From: an uncultured Pelagibacteraceae bacterium
GTDB taxonomy: Bacteria > Pseudomonadota > Alphaproteobacteria > Pelagibacterales > Pelagibacteraceae
Direction of reading: 5' to 3'
NCBI GenBank assembly: GCA_902594705.1
Contig: CACJNI010000005.1
Coordinates: 38,319-102,318 of the forward strand
Length of the DNA stretch: 64,000 nucleotides
The translations under genes were made by a program, and so were the position numbers. Positions 41,744 to 50,312 of the stretch are shown here, one piece after another (position 1 is the stretch's first letter; each line of letters starts with the position of its first letter). The notes beneath the pieces are model-generated. The model did no database searches, was not told where the DNA came from, and saw nothing but the letters and a program-made list of their open reading frames with translations.

Positions 41744-43341
41744 GTAAAGAAAAAATCTATATATTTGATACTACACTTAGGGATGGGGCACAAACTCAAG
41801 GAGTAGATTTTTCATTAAATGAAAAAGAAAAAATCGCTAAATCTTTGGATAACTTGGGAGTTGATTATATAGAGGGTGGTTGGCCAGGAGCAAATCCAAC
41901 AGATACAGAATTTTTTAATAAAGATCAAAACTTTAAAAATGCAAATCTTACAGCTTTTGGTATGACTAAAAAATCTGAGCATAGCGCAAAAAACGACCCG
42001 ATGCTGTCATCTTTGATTAATTCAAAGAGTTCATCAATATGTTTATTTGGTAAAAGTTGGGATTTTCATGTTGATGTTGCTTTGGGTATTTCAAATGCTC
42101 AAAATTTAGAAAATATAAGTGAGAGCGCAAAGCATATAGTTAATTCAGGTAAAGAATTTATGTTTGATGCTGAACATTTTTTTGATGGTTATAAATCAAA
42201 TCCTGAATACGCAATATCATGTTTAAAAGCAGCATTTGATAATGGTGCAAGATGGATTGTATTATGTGATACTAATGGAGGGACATTGCCTCATGAAATT
42301 TCTAAAATTGTTAAAGAAGTAACAAAGTATATACCAGGTAAAAACCTTGGAATTCATGCCCATAACGATACAGAAAATGCAGTTGCTAATAGTCTAGTAG
42401 CTGTGCAGGCAGGAGTTAGACAAGTTCAGGGTACAATAAATGGACTTGGAGAAAGATGTGGTAATGCAAATTTAATGTCTTTGATCCCAACTTTTTTTTT
42501 AAAAAAAGATTTTTCAGACAAATATGAAATTAATATTAAGCCTGAAAATATTAAAAATTTAACACAATGTTCAAGATTATTAGATGAAATATTGAATAGA
42601 AAACCAAACAAACATTTACCTTATGTAGGTGCTTCTGCATTTTCTCATAAGGGTGGAATGCATGTATCAGCTGTACAAAAAGATCCAAAAACCTATGAAC
42701 ATATTAACCCTGATGAAGTAGGTAATGCTAGGAATATTGTTGTTTCTGATCAATCAGGTCAATCTAATATAATGTCTAGATTAAATGCAATTGGTATTAA
42801 TATTAAAAAAGACGATCCTAAAATTAAAAAACTTCTTCATGAAGTAAAAGATAGAGAGTTCATAGGATATAGTTATGATGGTGCCGACGCATCTTTTGAA
42901 CTATTAGCTAGAAGATTGATGGGTGAAATACCAAGATATATTTCAATTAATGAATATGATGTTTCTGTTAAGAAAGATTCTACTGGAGAAGTAATATCAT
43001 TTGCGAAAGCAAAACTTGAGGTAGATGGTCATGAGATATTATGTGAGGGTGAAGGTAACGGACCAGTTAATGCTTTAGACAATGCAATTAGAAAAAATGT
43101 AAATAAACTTGAAAAATACTCAGAATATTTAAAAGATCTAAAATTAGTTGATTATAAAGTTAGAATATTAAATACAGGAACTGGAGCAGTTACTAGAGTT
43201 TCTATAGAAAGCGCAGACTCAAAACATGGTAATTGGTTTACTATAGGAGTTTCTCCAAATATTATTGATGCATCTTTTAAAGCCTTAGTTGATAGTTTGG
43301 ATTATAAGCTTTTCAAAGATAATGCGCCTGCAAGTACTTGA
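41740..43341 (+). CDS. cimA: (R)-citramalate synthase
   Basis: 533 residues from ATG 41740, which overlaps the cysS stop; the in-frame GTG at 41728 lies inside cysS and is less likely. Condenses pyruvate with acetyl-CoA to citramalate, the threonine-independent entry to isoleucine synthesis. It has the alpha-IPM-synthase-like TIM barrel (DTTLRDGAQTQGVDFSLNEK, YIEGGWPGANPTD, ARWIVLCDTNGGTLPHEI, GIHAHNDTENAVANS, GTINGLGERCGNANL) and a C-terminal regulatory dimer domain (GYSYDGADASFELL, with the LNTGTGAVTRV motif). The E-G-G-W-P-G-x-N-P signature separates CimA from LeuA. Confidence 0.92.
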   Translation: MSKEKIYIFDTTLRDGAQTQGVDFSLNEKEKIAKSLDNLGVDYIEGGWPGANPTDTEFFNKDQNFKNANLTAFGMTKKSEHSAKNDPMLSSLINSKSSSICLFGKSWDFHVDVALGISNAQNLENISESAKHIVNSGKEFMFDAEHFFDGYKSNPEYAISCLKAAFDNGARWIVLCDTNGGTLPHEISKIVKEVTKYIPGKNLGIHAHNDTENAVANSLVAVQAGVRQVQGTINGLGERCGNANLMSLIPTFFLKKDFSDKYEINIKPENIKNLTQCSRLLDEILNRKPNKHLPYVGASAFSHKGGMHVSAVQKDPKTYEHINPDEVGNARNIVVSDQSGQSNIMSRLNAIGINIKKDDPKIKKLLHEVKDREFIGYSYDGADASFELLARRLMGEIPRYISINEYDVSVKKDSTGEVISFAKAKLEVDGHEILCEGEGNGPVNALDNAIRKNVNKLEKYSEYLKDLKLVDYKVRILNTGTGAVTRVSIESADSKHGNWFTIGVSPNIIDASFKALVDSLDYKLFKDNAPAST

Positions 43342-44060
43342 TGTCATTAAGAAATATAACTTTCATTTTACACAAACCTCAATTGTCAGAAAATATCGGA
43401 GCTTGTGCTAGAGCATTAAAAAACTTTAATTTTAACAATCTATCAATTGTTAACCCAAAACCATCATTTCCAAATGATAAAATTATTGCAACATCTGTAG
43501 GGGCAAAAGATATTATTAAAAAAGCAAAAATATATGAAAATTTAGAAAAATCATTAAGTAATTTAGATATATTAGTTGCTACATCAGCAAGATTTCGAAA
43601 TAAAAATATTAAACATATATCAATAACCGATCTAAATAAAATAAATTACAAAAAAAAAGTTGGTTTCCTTTTTGGATCTGAAGCATCTGGATTATCAAAT
43701 AATGAAGTAAGTTATGCAGATTACACTTTACAAATTCCAAGTAATAAGAGTTTTAGATCTTTAAATTTGTCTCACAGTTTGATTATAGTAGCTCAAATAG
43801 TAAATGGATTAATTTCAAATAAAAAATTTACTTTTGAAAAGTCAAAAAAAATTAAAAGTGCAAACAAGAATGATATTCAAAGTATGCTAAATTTATGTAT
43901 TAATAATTTAGAGAATAAGAATTTTTTTCACCCACCTGAAAAAAAACCGATCATGATGGAAAATTTAAGAAGTATTTTCTATAAACTCAATCTTTCAGAA
44001 AAAGAAACTCGTATTTTATCGAGTGTATTTGCTGGTTTAAGCAAGGAAAAGGTTGATTGA
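43341..44060 (+). CDS. trmJ: tRNA (cytidine/uridine-2'-O-)-methyltransferase
   Basis: 239 residues from ATG 43341, which overlaps the cimA TGA; an upstream TTG at 43338 would add one residue. SPOUT-class SAM-dependent methyltransferase with N-terminal LHKPQLSENIGACARALKNF (motif 1), GFLFGSEASGLSNNEV (motif 2) and SFRSLNLSHSLIIVAQIV (motif 3, the trefoil-knot SAM site). The long C-terminal helix-rich extension with the FFHPPEKKPIMMENLRSIF segment fits TrmJ, which methylates position 32 of tRNA. It contains the proposed -35 of rpsD at its stop codon. Confidence 0.9.
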   Translation: MSLRNITFILHKPQLSENIGACARALKNFNFNNLSIVNPKPSFPNDKIIATSVGAKDIIKKAKIYENLEKSLSNLDILVATSARFRNKNIKHISITDLNKINYKKKVGFLFGSEASGLSNNEVSYADYTLQIPSNKSFRSLNLSHSLIIVAQIVNGLISNKKFTFEKSKKIKSANKNDIQSMLNLCINNLENKNFFHPPEKKPIMMENLRSIFYKLNLSEKETRILSSVFAGLSKEKVD

Positions 44061-44084
44061 CAAAACATAACTTAGGCTTATAAA
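44057..44084 (+). promoter_or_regulatory. Near-consensus promoter of rpsD
   Basis: TTGACA (44057-44062, overlapping the trmJ stop codon) and TATAAA (44079-44084) with 16-bp spacing. The predicted start of transcription at about 44090-44092 leaves only 4-6 bases before the rpsD ATG at 44096, so the message would be almost leaderless; no Shine-Dalgarno is visible. A GGCTT-ATA-AAGCC inverted repeat (44075-44087) overlaps the -10. Confidence 0.6.
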
Positions 44085-44095
44085 GCCACCTATTA

Positions 44096-44713
44096 ATGAC
44101 TAAAAGATTAAACTCTAAACATAAAGTAGATAGAAGATTAAAAGTGAACTTGTGGGGGAGACCCAAAAGCCCATTTAATACAAGAGCTTATCCTCCAGGA
44201 CAGCATGGACAAACAAAAGCTGGTAAACCTTCAGATTACGGAATTCAACTTCAGGCTAAACAAAAATTAAAGTCTTATTATGGAAACATGAATGAAAGAC
44301 AGTTTAGAAATGTTTACAAAAAAGCAATCATGAAAAAAGGTGATACTGCTGAAAATTTAATCGGATTATTAGAGAGAAGATTAGATGCTGTGATTTATAG
44401 ATCAAAATTATCAAACACTATTTTTTCATCAAGACAATTAATTAACCATGGACATGTTAAAGTAAATGGAAAAAAAGTTAATATATCAAGCTACCAGGTC
44501 AAAGAAGAAGATACGATTGAAATCAGAGATAAATCTAAACAACTTGCTTTAATTGATATTGCTCTAGCTAATAAAGAAAGAGAAGTTCCAGAATATCTTC
44601 AACTAGATGAAAAAAATAAAAAAGTTAAATTTGTGCGTGTTCCGTCTTTTGAAGAAGTTCCTTACCCAGTTGTAATGGAGCCAAATTTAGTTATTGAGTA
44701 CTATTCAAGGTAA
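44096..44713 (+). CDS. rpsD: 30S ribosomal protein S4
   Basis: 205-residue primary 16S rRNA-binding protein of the small subunit. Features: N-terminal [27 protein letters not shown], the conserved PPGQHGQTK segment, [15 protein letters not shown], and the S4 RNA-binding domain ([39 protein letters not shown]). It is a single gene outside the alpha ribosomal-protein operon, as usual in alphaproteobacteria. Length agrees with the family (about 205). The expected autoregulatory leader pseudoknot of gammaproteobacteria cannot exist here, because the leader is too short. Confidence 0.97.
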   Translation: MTKRLNSKHKVDRRLKVNLWGRPKSPFNTRAYPPGQHGQTKAGKPSDYGIQLQAKQKLKSYYGNMNERQFRNVYKKAIMKKGDTAENLIGLLERRLDAVIYRSKLSNTIFSSRQLINHGHVKVNGKKVNISSYQVKEEDTIEIRDKSKQLALIDIALANKEREVPEYLQLDEKNKKVKFVRVPSFEEVPYPVVMEPNLVIEYYSR

Positions 44714-44764
44714 ATCTTAATACAAAATATCAATATCTTATTACATATTAGATATACATTTTTT

Positions 44765-44781
44765 CTGGTTATAATATCCAG
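44765..44781 (+). promoter_or_regulatory. Palindrome over -10 hexamer upstream of the autotransporter
   Basis: CTGGTTATAATATCCAG is a 17-bp inverted repeat (one mismatched pair) containing a perfect TATAAT at 44770-44775. A repressor bound here would block the -10 element. A second imperfect repeat, TATCT-N11-AGATA, lies upstream (about 44733-44753). The autotransporter ATG is at 44806. Confidence 0.35.
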
Positions 44782-44805
44782 CTTTATATATTAATAATTA
44801 CAGTC

Positions 44806-47550
44806 ATGAAGCAGTTACACTTTAAACTTTGGATTTTAACTCTCTATATATTTTTATGTATAATTGGTTGGAGTAAAACTTCTTATTCAGTAACTGTTTT
44901 AGGAACTGGAACTAACGCTTTAATAGGTGATGATCTTACTGATCCAGATGGAAACGGCGTAGATGGACAAAATTTAAATTGGGATTGGACATCAATTAGT
45001 GCAAGTAGTGAAAATTATTGGCATGCTGAAGGAGCATACAATGTTTTTGACAATAAAGTTGGAGCATCTAATGACAAGTGGTGTTGCAACGGTCCTACAC
45101 AATGGATACAAGTGGGTTTTTCACAAGCATACGTCCTATCAAGGTTTACAATTGCTTCAGGAAATGATGTTCCTAGCAGAGACCCTGACATATGGAAGAT
45201 ACAGGGTTCGAATGATGGATCAAATTGGACTGATATTTATGTTTATAATAATAATGGAACTTCTCCTTGGGGTTCAACGAGATACCAAGTACTTTTATAT
45301 GAAGGAGGTGGTGTTGATTTTAATACCCCAGCAGCATATTCATATTTTAGATATTATGTGAGTTCAATTGTTTCTGGAGGAATGCACCAAATTAATGAAA
45401 TTGAATTTTTTGGGCAAGCTGTAGATACAACGGCACCAACTCTAGATTCATCTACTCCAGCTGACAATGCAACTAATATTGCAGTTGATGCAAATATTGT
45501 TCTTAATTTCGATGAAAATGTAGATGTTGAGAGTGGAAATATTACTATAAAAAAAACATCAGACAATAGCACAATAGAAACTATTGACGTTACAAGCAAT
45601 CAAGTAAGTGGAAGTGGTGGAACGCAAATCACCGTTAACCCATCATCAAATTTAGCTGGATCCACAGAGTACTATGTTTTAATTGATGCTACAGCTTTTG
45701 ATGATAGTTCAAGTAATTCATACGCAGGGATTTCAAGCACAACTGCATTAAGTTTTACAACTGTTGATACAACGGCTCCAACTCTAAGTTCATCTACTCC
45801 AGCTGACAATGCAACCAATGTTGCTGTTGATGCAAACATAGTTCTTACTTTTAGCGAAACTGTTGATACTGAAAGTGGCAATATAACAATTAAAAAAACC
45901 TCAGATGATAGTACTGTTGAAACCATTAGTGTAACAAGTAACCAAGTAAGTGGAAATAGTGGATTAGTTATGCTTGGAGGTGGAGTCAGTGGTACAGTAA
46001 TTACTATAAATCCAGCATCTAATTTTGACGGATCAACTGAATATTATGTCTTAATTGATAGTACAGCGTTTGATGATACCTCTAGTAATTCTTACGCAGG
46101 TATATCAAGTACAACTGCATTAAGTTTTACAACCGTTGATACAGCTAATCCTACCTTAAGTTCTTCAACTCCAGCAGATAATGCAGCCAATGTAGGAGTC
46201 TCATCAAATATTATTTTAAACTTTGATGAAAACGTGGATGTAGAAAGTGGGAATATAACTATTAAGCGAAGTTCTGATGATAGCATTTTTGAAACAATAA
46301 ATGTTACTAGTGATAGAGTGAGTGGAACAGGAACTTCAAGAATTGTTATTGATCCTGTAAAAAATTTAAAAGTAAATACCTCATATTATTTGACAATAGC
46401 TGCAACAGCATTCGATGATGCCACTGGAAATTCATATTCTGGAATATCGAGTAAAACTGAGCTTAATTTTATTACTAAAAAAGGACGAATATTCAACAAA
46501 ACAGTAAAGACACTGATTAAAAATCAATCAGCCGCTGCTATCAATTCAATGTCTCAATCAATGAACAGAGTTAATAGTAGAATGAACTTCATAAGACCAA
46601 TGCAAAATAATTCTTTTAATCAAAATATAGAATTGGCTATGAATTATGATGACCCATTTGCAGAAAGAATTTTTGATACCTTGGCAATTAAATACTTAAA
46701 ACCAAAAAAAGAGACAAAAAATTGGGGTGCATGGACTGAAGGAAATATTTCATTTGGAAGAATAGGACATAGAGGAGAAAACTTAGGGCAAGATATACAT
46801 AGCGATGGATTAACATTTGGAATTGATAAGAAAATCAGTGATACTAGAACTTTTGGAATTGCGGTAAGCAAATCTTGGCAAAATACTCAAGTTGGAAGTA
46901 ATGAAGCCAACATGGAAGCATCATCAACCTCTATTATGGGATATGGAAGCATAAAATTAAAAGAAAAAACATATATTGAATCTGCAATTGCACTAGGTGA
47001 AATGGAAGTAAATTTAGCAAGATCAGTCGATGGAGGGCAAAACAAAGGTATTAGAGACGGTAGACAAATCTATGGAAGTTTTACTTATTTATTTGACCCC
47101 AATGTTAAAAATATTGTTAAAGATAATAACGTAAATTATTATTCAAGATTAGATCTTGGATACACCATGCTTGATGACTACACAGAAAGTGGAGATGATG
47201 ATTCTGTTTTTTATAATGATCAGAATGTCAAAAGTGCAACATTATCTTTAGGTTTTAATTACTCAAAGACGTCTGAAATAGAAAAAGGAATAATAACTCA
47301 ATTATTTAAATTTGAATTTGGAAGAAGTAAAACTATCAACTCACTATCTGAGGCATATTATATTAATGATGCATCAACAATTTATGCTAATGCAATTGCT
47401 GATCAAGAAACTTCTCATGGGCAACTTACACTTGGCCTTGGTATGCAATTAAAAAATGATTTAAGTTTAAATATAAGTTTCGATCATTACAGAAATAATA
47501 GAGATACTTTTGTAAATGGTTTAAATATTAATTTTAGAAAACTTTTTTAG
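44806..47550 (+). CDS. Autotransporter with discoidin-like domain and three Ig-like repeats
   Basis: 914-residue surface protein. Signal peptide: residues 1-30 (LWILTLYIFLCIIGWS). Residues about 45-205 resemble an F5/8 type C (discoidin) carbohydrate-binding domain: SASSENYWHAEGAYNVFDNK, WIQVGFSQAYVLSRFTIAS, IQGSNDGSNWTDIY, FRYYVSSI, INEIEFFGQ. Three bacterial Ig-like (Big_5-type) repeats follow, starting at residues 207, 321 and 445, each with P-T-L-x-S-S-T-P-A-D-N-A near its start and SGNITIK in the middle. A helical linker (about 565-600) leads to an autotransporter beta-barrel (about 640-914, WGAWTEGNISFGRIGH to LNINFRKLF, ending in Phe). It probably displays a glycan-binding stalk on the outer membrane. 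The stop abuts that of grxD. Confidence 0.85.
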   Translation: MKQLHFKLWILTLYIFLCIIGWSKTSYSVTVLGTGTNALIGDDLTDPDGNGVDGQNLNWDWTSISASSENYWHAEGAYNVFDNKVGASNDKWCCNGPTQWIQVGFSQAYVLSRFTIASGNDVPSRDPDIWKIQGSNDGSNWTDIYVYNNNGTSPWGSTRYQVLLYEGGGVDFNTPAAYSYFRYYVSSIVSGGMHQINEIEFFGQAVDTTAPTLDSSTPADNATNIAVDANIVLNFDENVDVESGNITIKKTSDNSTIETIDVTSNQVSGSGGTQITVNPSSNLAGSTEYYVLIDATAFDDSSSNSYAGISSTTALSFTTVDTTAPTLSSSTPADNATNVAVDANIVLTFSETVDTESGNITIKKTSDDSTVETISVTSNQVSGNSGLVMLGGGVSGTVITINPASNFDGSTEYYVLIDSTAFDDTSSNSYAGISSTTALSFTTVDTANPTLSSSTPADNAANVGVSSNIILNFDENVDVESGNITIKRSSDDSIFETINVTSDRVSGTGTSRIVIDPVKNLKVNTSYYLTIAATAFDDATGNSYSGISSKTELNFITKKGRIFNKTVKTLIKNQSAAAINSMSQSMNRVNSRMNFIRPMQNNSFNQNIELAMNYDDPFAERIFDTLAIKYLKPKKETKNWGAWTEGNISFGRIGHRGENLGQDIHSDGLTFGIDKKISDTRTFGIAVSKSWQNTQVGSNEANMEASSTSIMGYGSIKLKEKTYIESAIALGEMEVNLARSVDGGQNKGIRDGRQIYGSFTYLFDPNVKNIVKDNNVNYYSRLDLGYTMLDDYTESGDDDSVFYNDQNVKSATLSLGFNYSKTSEIEKGIITQLFKFEFGRSKTINSLSEAYYINDASTIYANAIADQETSHGQLTLGLGMQLKNDLSLNISFDHYRNNRDTFVNGLNINFRKLF
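45424..46476 (+). repeat. Three tandem coding repeats (Ig-like domains) in the autotransporter
   Basis: Repeat starts at 45424, 45766 and 46138, giving units of 342, 372 and about 339 bp. Stretches of DNA are nearly identical between units, for example TCTACTCCAGCTGACAATGC in units 1 and 2 and AACTGCATTAAGTTTTACAA at the ends of units 1 and 2. The middle unit has a 30-bp insertion (LVMLGGGVSG, about 45964-45993). This points to recent duplication and possible copy-number variation. Confidence 0.85.
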
Positions 47551-47889
47551 TTAGTTCTTAGCTTTAAAATTTATTCCTTTAGATTCAAAAAGTTTAGCTA
47601 ACTCACCACTCTCATACATTTCTTTCACAATATCACATCCACCGATAAACTCATTTTTAACGTATAACTGAGGAATAGTTGGCCAATCACTAAATACTTT
47701 TATACCTTCTCTTAACTTTTGATCTGCTAAAACATTTACACCTTTGAAATTTACTTCAAGAACCTTTAAAATATTTGAAGTAGCCATTGAAAATCCACAC
47801 TGAGGTGCATCAGGTGTACCTTTCATAAAAAGACATACATCGTTATTTTCAATTTCACTTTTTATTAAATCATTTGTTTCTTGTTCCAT
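47551..47889 (-). CDS. grxD: Monothiol glutaredoxin (Grx4 family)
   Basis: 112-residue monothiol glutaredoxin with active site C31-G-F-S34, preceded by FMKGTPDAPQ, and FKGVNVLADQKLREGIKVFSDWPTIPQLYVKNEFIGGCDIV, which includes the cis-Pro TIPQLY motif and the glutathione-binding G-G-C-D. Such proteins bind [2Fe-2S] clusters with glutathione and deliver them, usually together with BolA. The bolA gene ends directly upstream (adjacent base), supporting a Grx4-BolA pair. Last gene of the nine-gene purine operon. Confidence 0.95.
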   Translation of the reverse strand: MEQETNDLIKSEIENNDVCLFMKGTPDAPQCGFSMATSNILKVLEVNFKGVNVLADQKLREGIKVFSDWPTIPQLYVKNEFIGGCDIVKEMYESGELAKLFESKGINFKAKN

Positions 47890-48120
47890 TTAAATTTCCT
47901 TTGTTTTAATTGCTAAAGCGTGAAGCTCATTTCCCATTTTACCTTTTAAAGAATTATAAACCATTTTGTGTTGTTCTATTTTACTTTTACCTGAAAATTC
48001 AGATGATGTCACTGTAGCAGAATAGTGATTTCCATCACCTGCTAAATCTTGAATTTCAACTTTTGCGTCAGGTAATCCTTCTTTAATTAAACTTTCAATT
48101 TCTTTTAAATCCATTGCCAT
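47890..48120 (-). CDS. BolA family protein
   Basis: 76-residue BolA-like protein. N-terminal MDLKEIESLIKEGLPDAKVEIQDLAGDGNHYSATVTSSEF and then KIEQHKMVYNSLKGKMGNELHALAIKT, ending in the conserved H-A-L-A-I/L region. The D-G-x-H-Y-x-A-x-V motif places it with IbaG/BolA2-like proteins that share an Fe-S cluster with monothiol glutaredoxins. It overlaps purL by 1 bp upstream and abuts grxD downstream. Fe-S trafficking fits, since the operon itself does not otherwise contain Fe-S enzymes apart from possible PurF elsewhere. Confidence 0.93.
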   Translation of the reverse strand: MAMDLKEIESLIKEGLPDAKVEIQDLAGDGNHYSATVTSSEFSGKSKIEQHKMVYNSLKGKMGNELHALAIKTKEI

Positions 48121-50312
48121 TAGCTATCCATATACTTCTTTAACCAATATTTATGTGCATCTGCTAATTCTTCAATAGGCAAATTGATATCATCATTATA
48201 TTTAATGGAATTGCCATCTATTATTCCTAAATCGTCAAAATGTACTGAATATTTGTTTAAAATCTCGATTACTTTCTTCAAACTAGCTCTAGGTATTTCA
48301 ACAATATATCGAGCCTGATCTTCACCAAAAAAATACTCATATTTATTTGTTAAACCTTTAAGTGAATTAATTTTTATTCCTTTTTTACCTTTAATACACA
48401 TTTTTGATACTGCAGTTAAAATTCCACCTAACGAAACATCGTGACAGCTCACAATAAGATTTTTTCTAGATAAATCTAATAAAGTCTCACCGATGTTTTT
48501 TTCATTAAATAAATTAACGGTTGGTGGTGGACCTTTTTTTTCATTTAAAAGCTCTCTTGCAAAAATACTTTGATCTAAATGCCCATCAGTTTTACCAATT
48601 ACATAAACTAAGTTTCCTTCAGTTTTAAAATCCATTGTAAGCATTTGTTGATAGTCAGAGATTAGCCCTACACCTCCAATTGTCGGTGTAGGCTTTATGC
48701 CTTTATCTTTTGTTTCGTTATAAAACGAAACATTTCCAGATACGACTGGAAAATCTAGATACTTACTTGCTTCTGTAATTCCTTCAACACATTCTACGAA
48801 TTCACCCATATTTTTTTCTTTTTCTGGATTTCCAAAATTTAAACAATTTGTAATAGCAATAGGTTTAGCTCCAACCGAAATAAGATTTCTATAGCTTTCA
48901 CAAACAATTTGTTTTCCTCCAGTTAATGGATGCGAGAAACAATATAATGCCGATGAATCTACTGATGCTGCTACCGCTTTATTGGTCCCATGAACTCTAA
49001 CAACGCCAGCATCACCTCCAGGTTTTTGAATTGTGTCACCCATTACTGTATGATCGTATTGATCCCATATCCATTTTTTGTCAGAAATGTTTGAATTACT
49101 TAAAATCTTCTTCAAGCAATCTGATAATTTTAGAGATTTAAATTCATCTTTATCAAATTTTAATTTTTGAGGTAATTTAGTTTTTTTCCAAGGACGATCA
49201 TAAATTGGAGCATTTTCAGCAAGAAGATCAATTGGTATTTCGGCGACTTTTTTATTATTAAATATTAATTCTATTTTTTTTGAATTTGTTGTTTTACCTA
49301 TAACTGCAAAATCTAAGTTCCATTTATCAAAAATTTTCTTCGCGTGTTCTTCTTTTCCTTTTTCAAGAACAATAAGCATTCTCTCTTGGCTTTCAGATAA
49401 CATAATTTCATATGGTGTCATTTTTTCTTCTCTGCAAGGAACCTCGCTTAGATTTAATTCAATTCCAAGATTTCCTTTTGATGCCATTTCAACACTTGAA
49501 GATGTCAAGCCTGCTGCTCCCATATCTTGAATTGCAATAATTGAATTATCAGCCATTAATTCTAGGCAAGCTTCAAGTAATAGTTTTTCAGTAAATGGGT
49601 CTCCAACTTGAACTGTTGGTTTTTTTTCTTCAATTTTGTCATCGAAAGTTGCAGAGGCCATGCTAGCACCATGAATCCCATCTCTCCCAGTTTTTGAACC
49701 TACGTATATTACTGGTTTATCTAATCCAGCTGCTTTTGAGTAAAAAATCTTGTTTTTATTTACTAAGCCAAGAGTCATGGCATTTACTAATATATTTCCA
49801 TTGTAAGACTCATCAAAAGTTGTTTGGCCAGCAATAGTTGGAACTCCAATACAATTTCCATATCCACCAATGCCTTTAACAACTCCTCTTAATAGGTTTC
49901 TTGTTTTTTTATGTTGTGGTGAACCAAAATGAATTGAATTTAAATTTGCTATTGGTCTTGCTCCCATTGTAAATACATCTCGCATGATCCCACCAACTCC
50001 AGTTGCCGCACCTTGATAAGGTTCAATAAAAGATGGGTGATTGTGGCTTTCAATTTTAAATACAATTGCATCGTCATCTCCAATATCAATGACACCAGCA
50101 TTTTCTCCAGGTCCTTGAATGACCTGTTTTCCTTTGGTGTGCATTTTTTTTAAATGTTTTCTAGAAGACTTATAGGAGCAATGTTCGTTCCACATTGCAG
50201 AAAATATTGCAAGCTCAGTTAAATTAGGTGTTCTCTTCATAAGTTCACATATTTTAGAAAACTCTTCTTTTTTTAATCCGTGGTCTATTGCAACTGCTTC
50301 TGTGACTTCCAT
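48120..50312 (-). CDS. purL: Phosphoribosylformylglycinamidine synthase, large subunit
   Basis: 730-residue small-type PurL, the ATP-dependent FGAM synthetase that works as a PurLQS complex in de novo purine synthesis. Features: MWNEHCSYKSSRKHLK near the N-terminus, VFKIESHNHPSFIEPYQGAATGVGGIMRD, GGYGNCIGVPTIAGQ, GRDGIHGASMASATF, IQDMGAAGLTSSSVEM and, in the second half, GDAGVVRVHGTNKAVAASVD, NCLNFGNPEKEK and VSCHDVSLGGILTAV. The absence of a fused glutaminase agrees with separate purQ and purS just upstream. Stop codon and bolA start overlap. Confidence 0.97.
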   Translation of the reverse strand: MEVTEAVAIDHGLKKEEFSKICELMKRTPNLTELAIFSAMWNEHCSYKSSRKHLKKMHTKGKQVIQGPGENAGVIDIGDDDAIVFKIESHNHPSFIEPYQGAATGVGGIMRDVFTMGARPIANLNSIHFGSPQHKKTRNLLRGVVKGIGGYGNCIGVPTIAGQTTFDESYNGNILVNAMTLGLVNKNKIFYSKAAGLDKPVIYVGSKTGRDGIHGASMASATFDDKIEEKKPTVQVGDPFTEKLLLEACLELMADNSIIAIQDMGAAGLTSSSVEMASKGNLGIELNLSEVPCREEKMTPYEIMLSESQERMLIVLEKGKEEHAKKIFDKWNLDFAVIGKTTNSKKIELIFNNKKVAEIPIDLLAENAPIYDRPWKKTKLPQKLKFDKDEFKSLKLSDCLKKILSNSNISDKKWIWDQYDHTVMGDTIQKPGGDAGVVRVHGTNKAVAASVDSSALYCFSHPLTGGKQIVCESYRNLISVGAKPIAITNCLNFGNPEKEKNMGEFVECVEGITEASKYLDFPVVSGNVSFYNETKDKGIKPTPTIGGVGLISDYQQMLTMDFKTEGNLVYVIGKTDGHLDQSIFARELLNEKKGPPPTVNLFNEKNIGETLLDLSRKNLIVSCHDVSLGGILTAVSKMCIKGKKGIKINSLKGLTNKYEYFFGEDQARYIVEIPRASLKKVIEILNKYSVHFDDLGIIDGNSIKYNDDINLPIEELADAHKYWLKKYMDS

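Noticed and set aside
44075..44087. GGCTT-ATA-AAGCC hairpin as an S4 autoregulatory site
   Set aside because: It overlaps the -10 element and would lie upstream of the transcription start, so it is unlikely to be in the mRNA; more likely chance or a weak trmJ 3' stem.
45354..45926. Minus-strand open frames of 81 and 84 residues in the autotransporter repeats
   Set aside because: They recur at the same place in each repeat as shadows of the coding strand and have no start-site support.
45424..46476. CRISPR array or satellite in the repeated region
   Set aside because: The repeats are 339-372 bp, in frame, and encode Ig-like domains; there are no short direct repeats with unique spacers.
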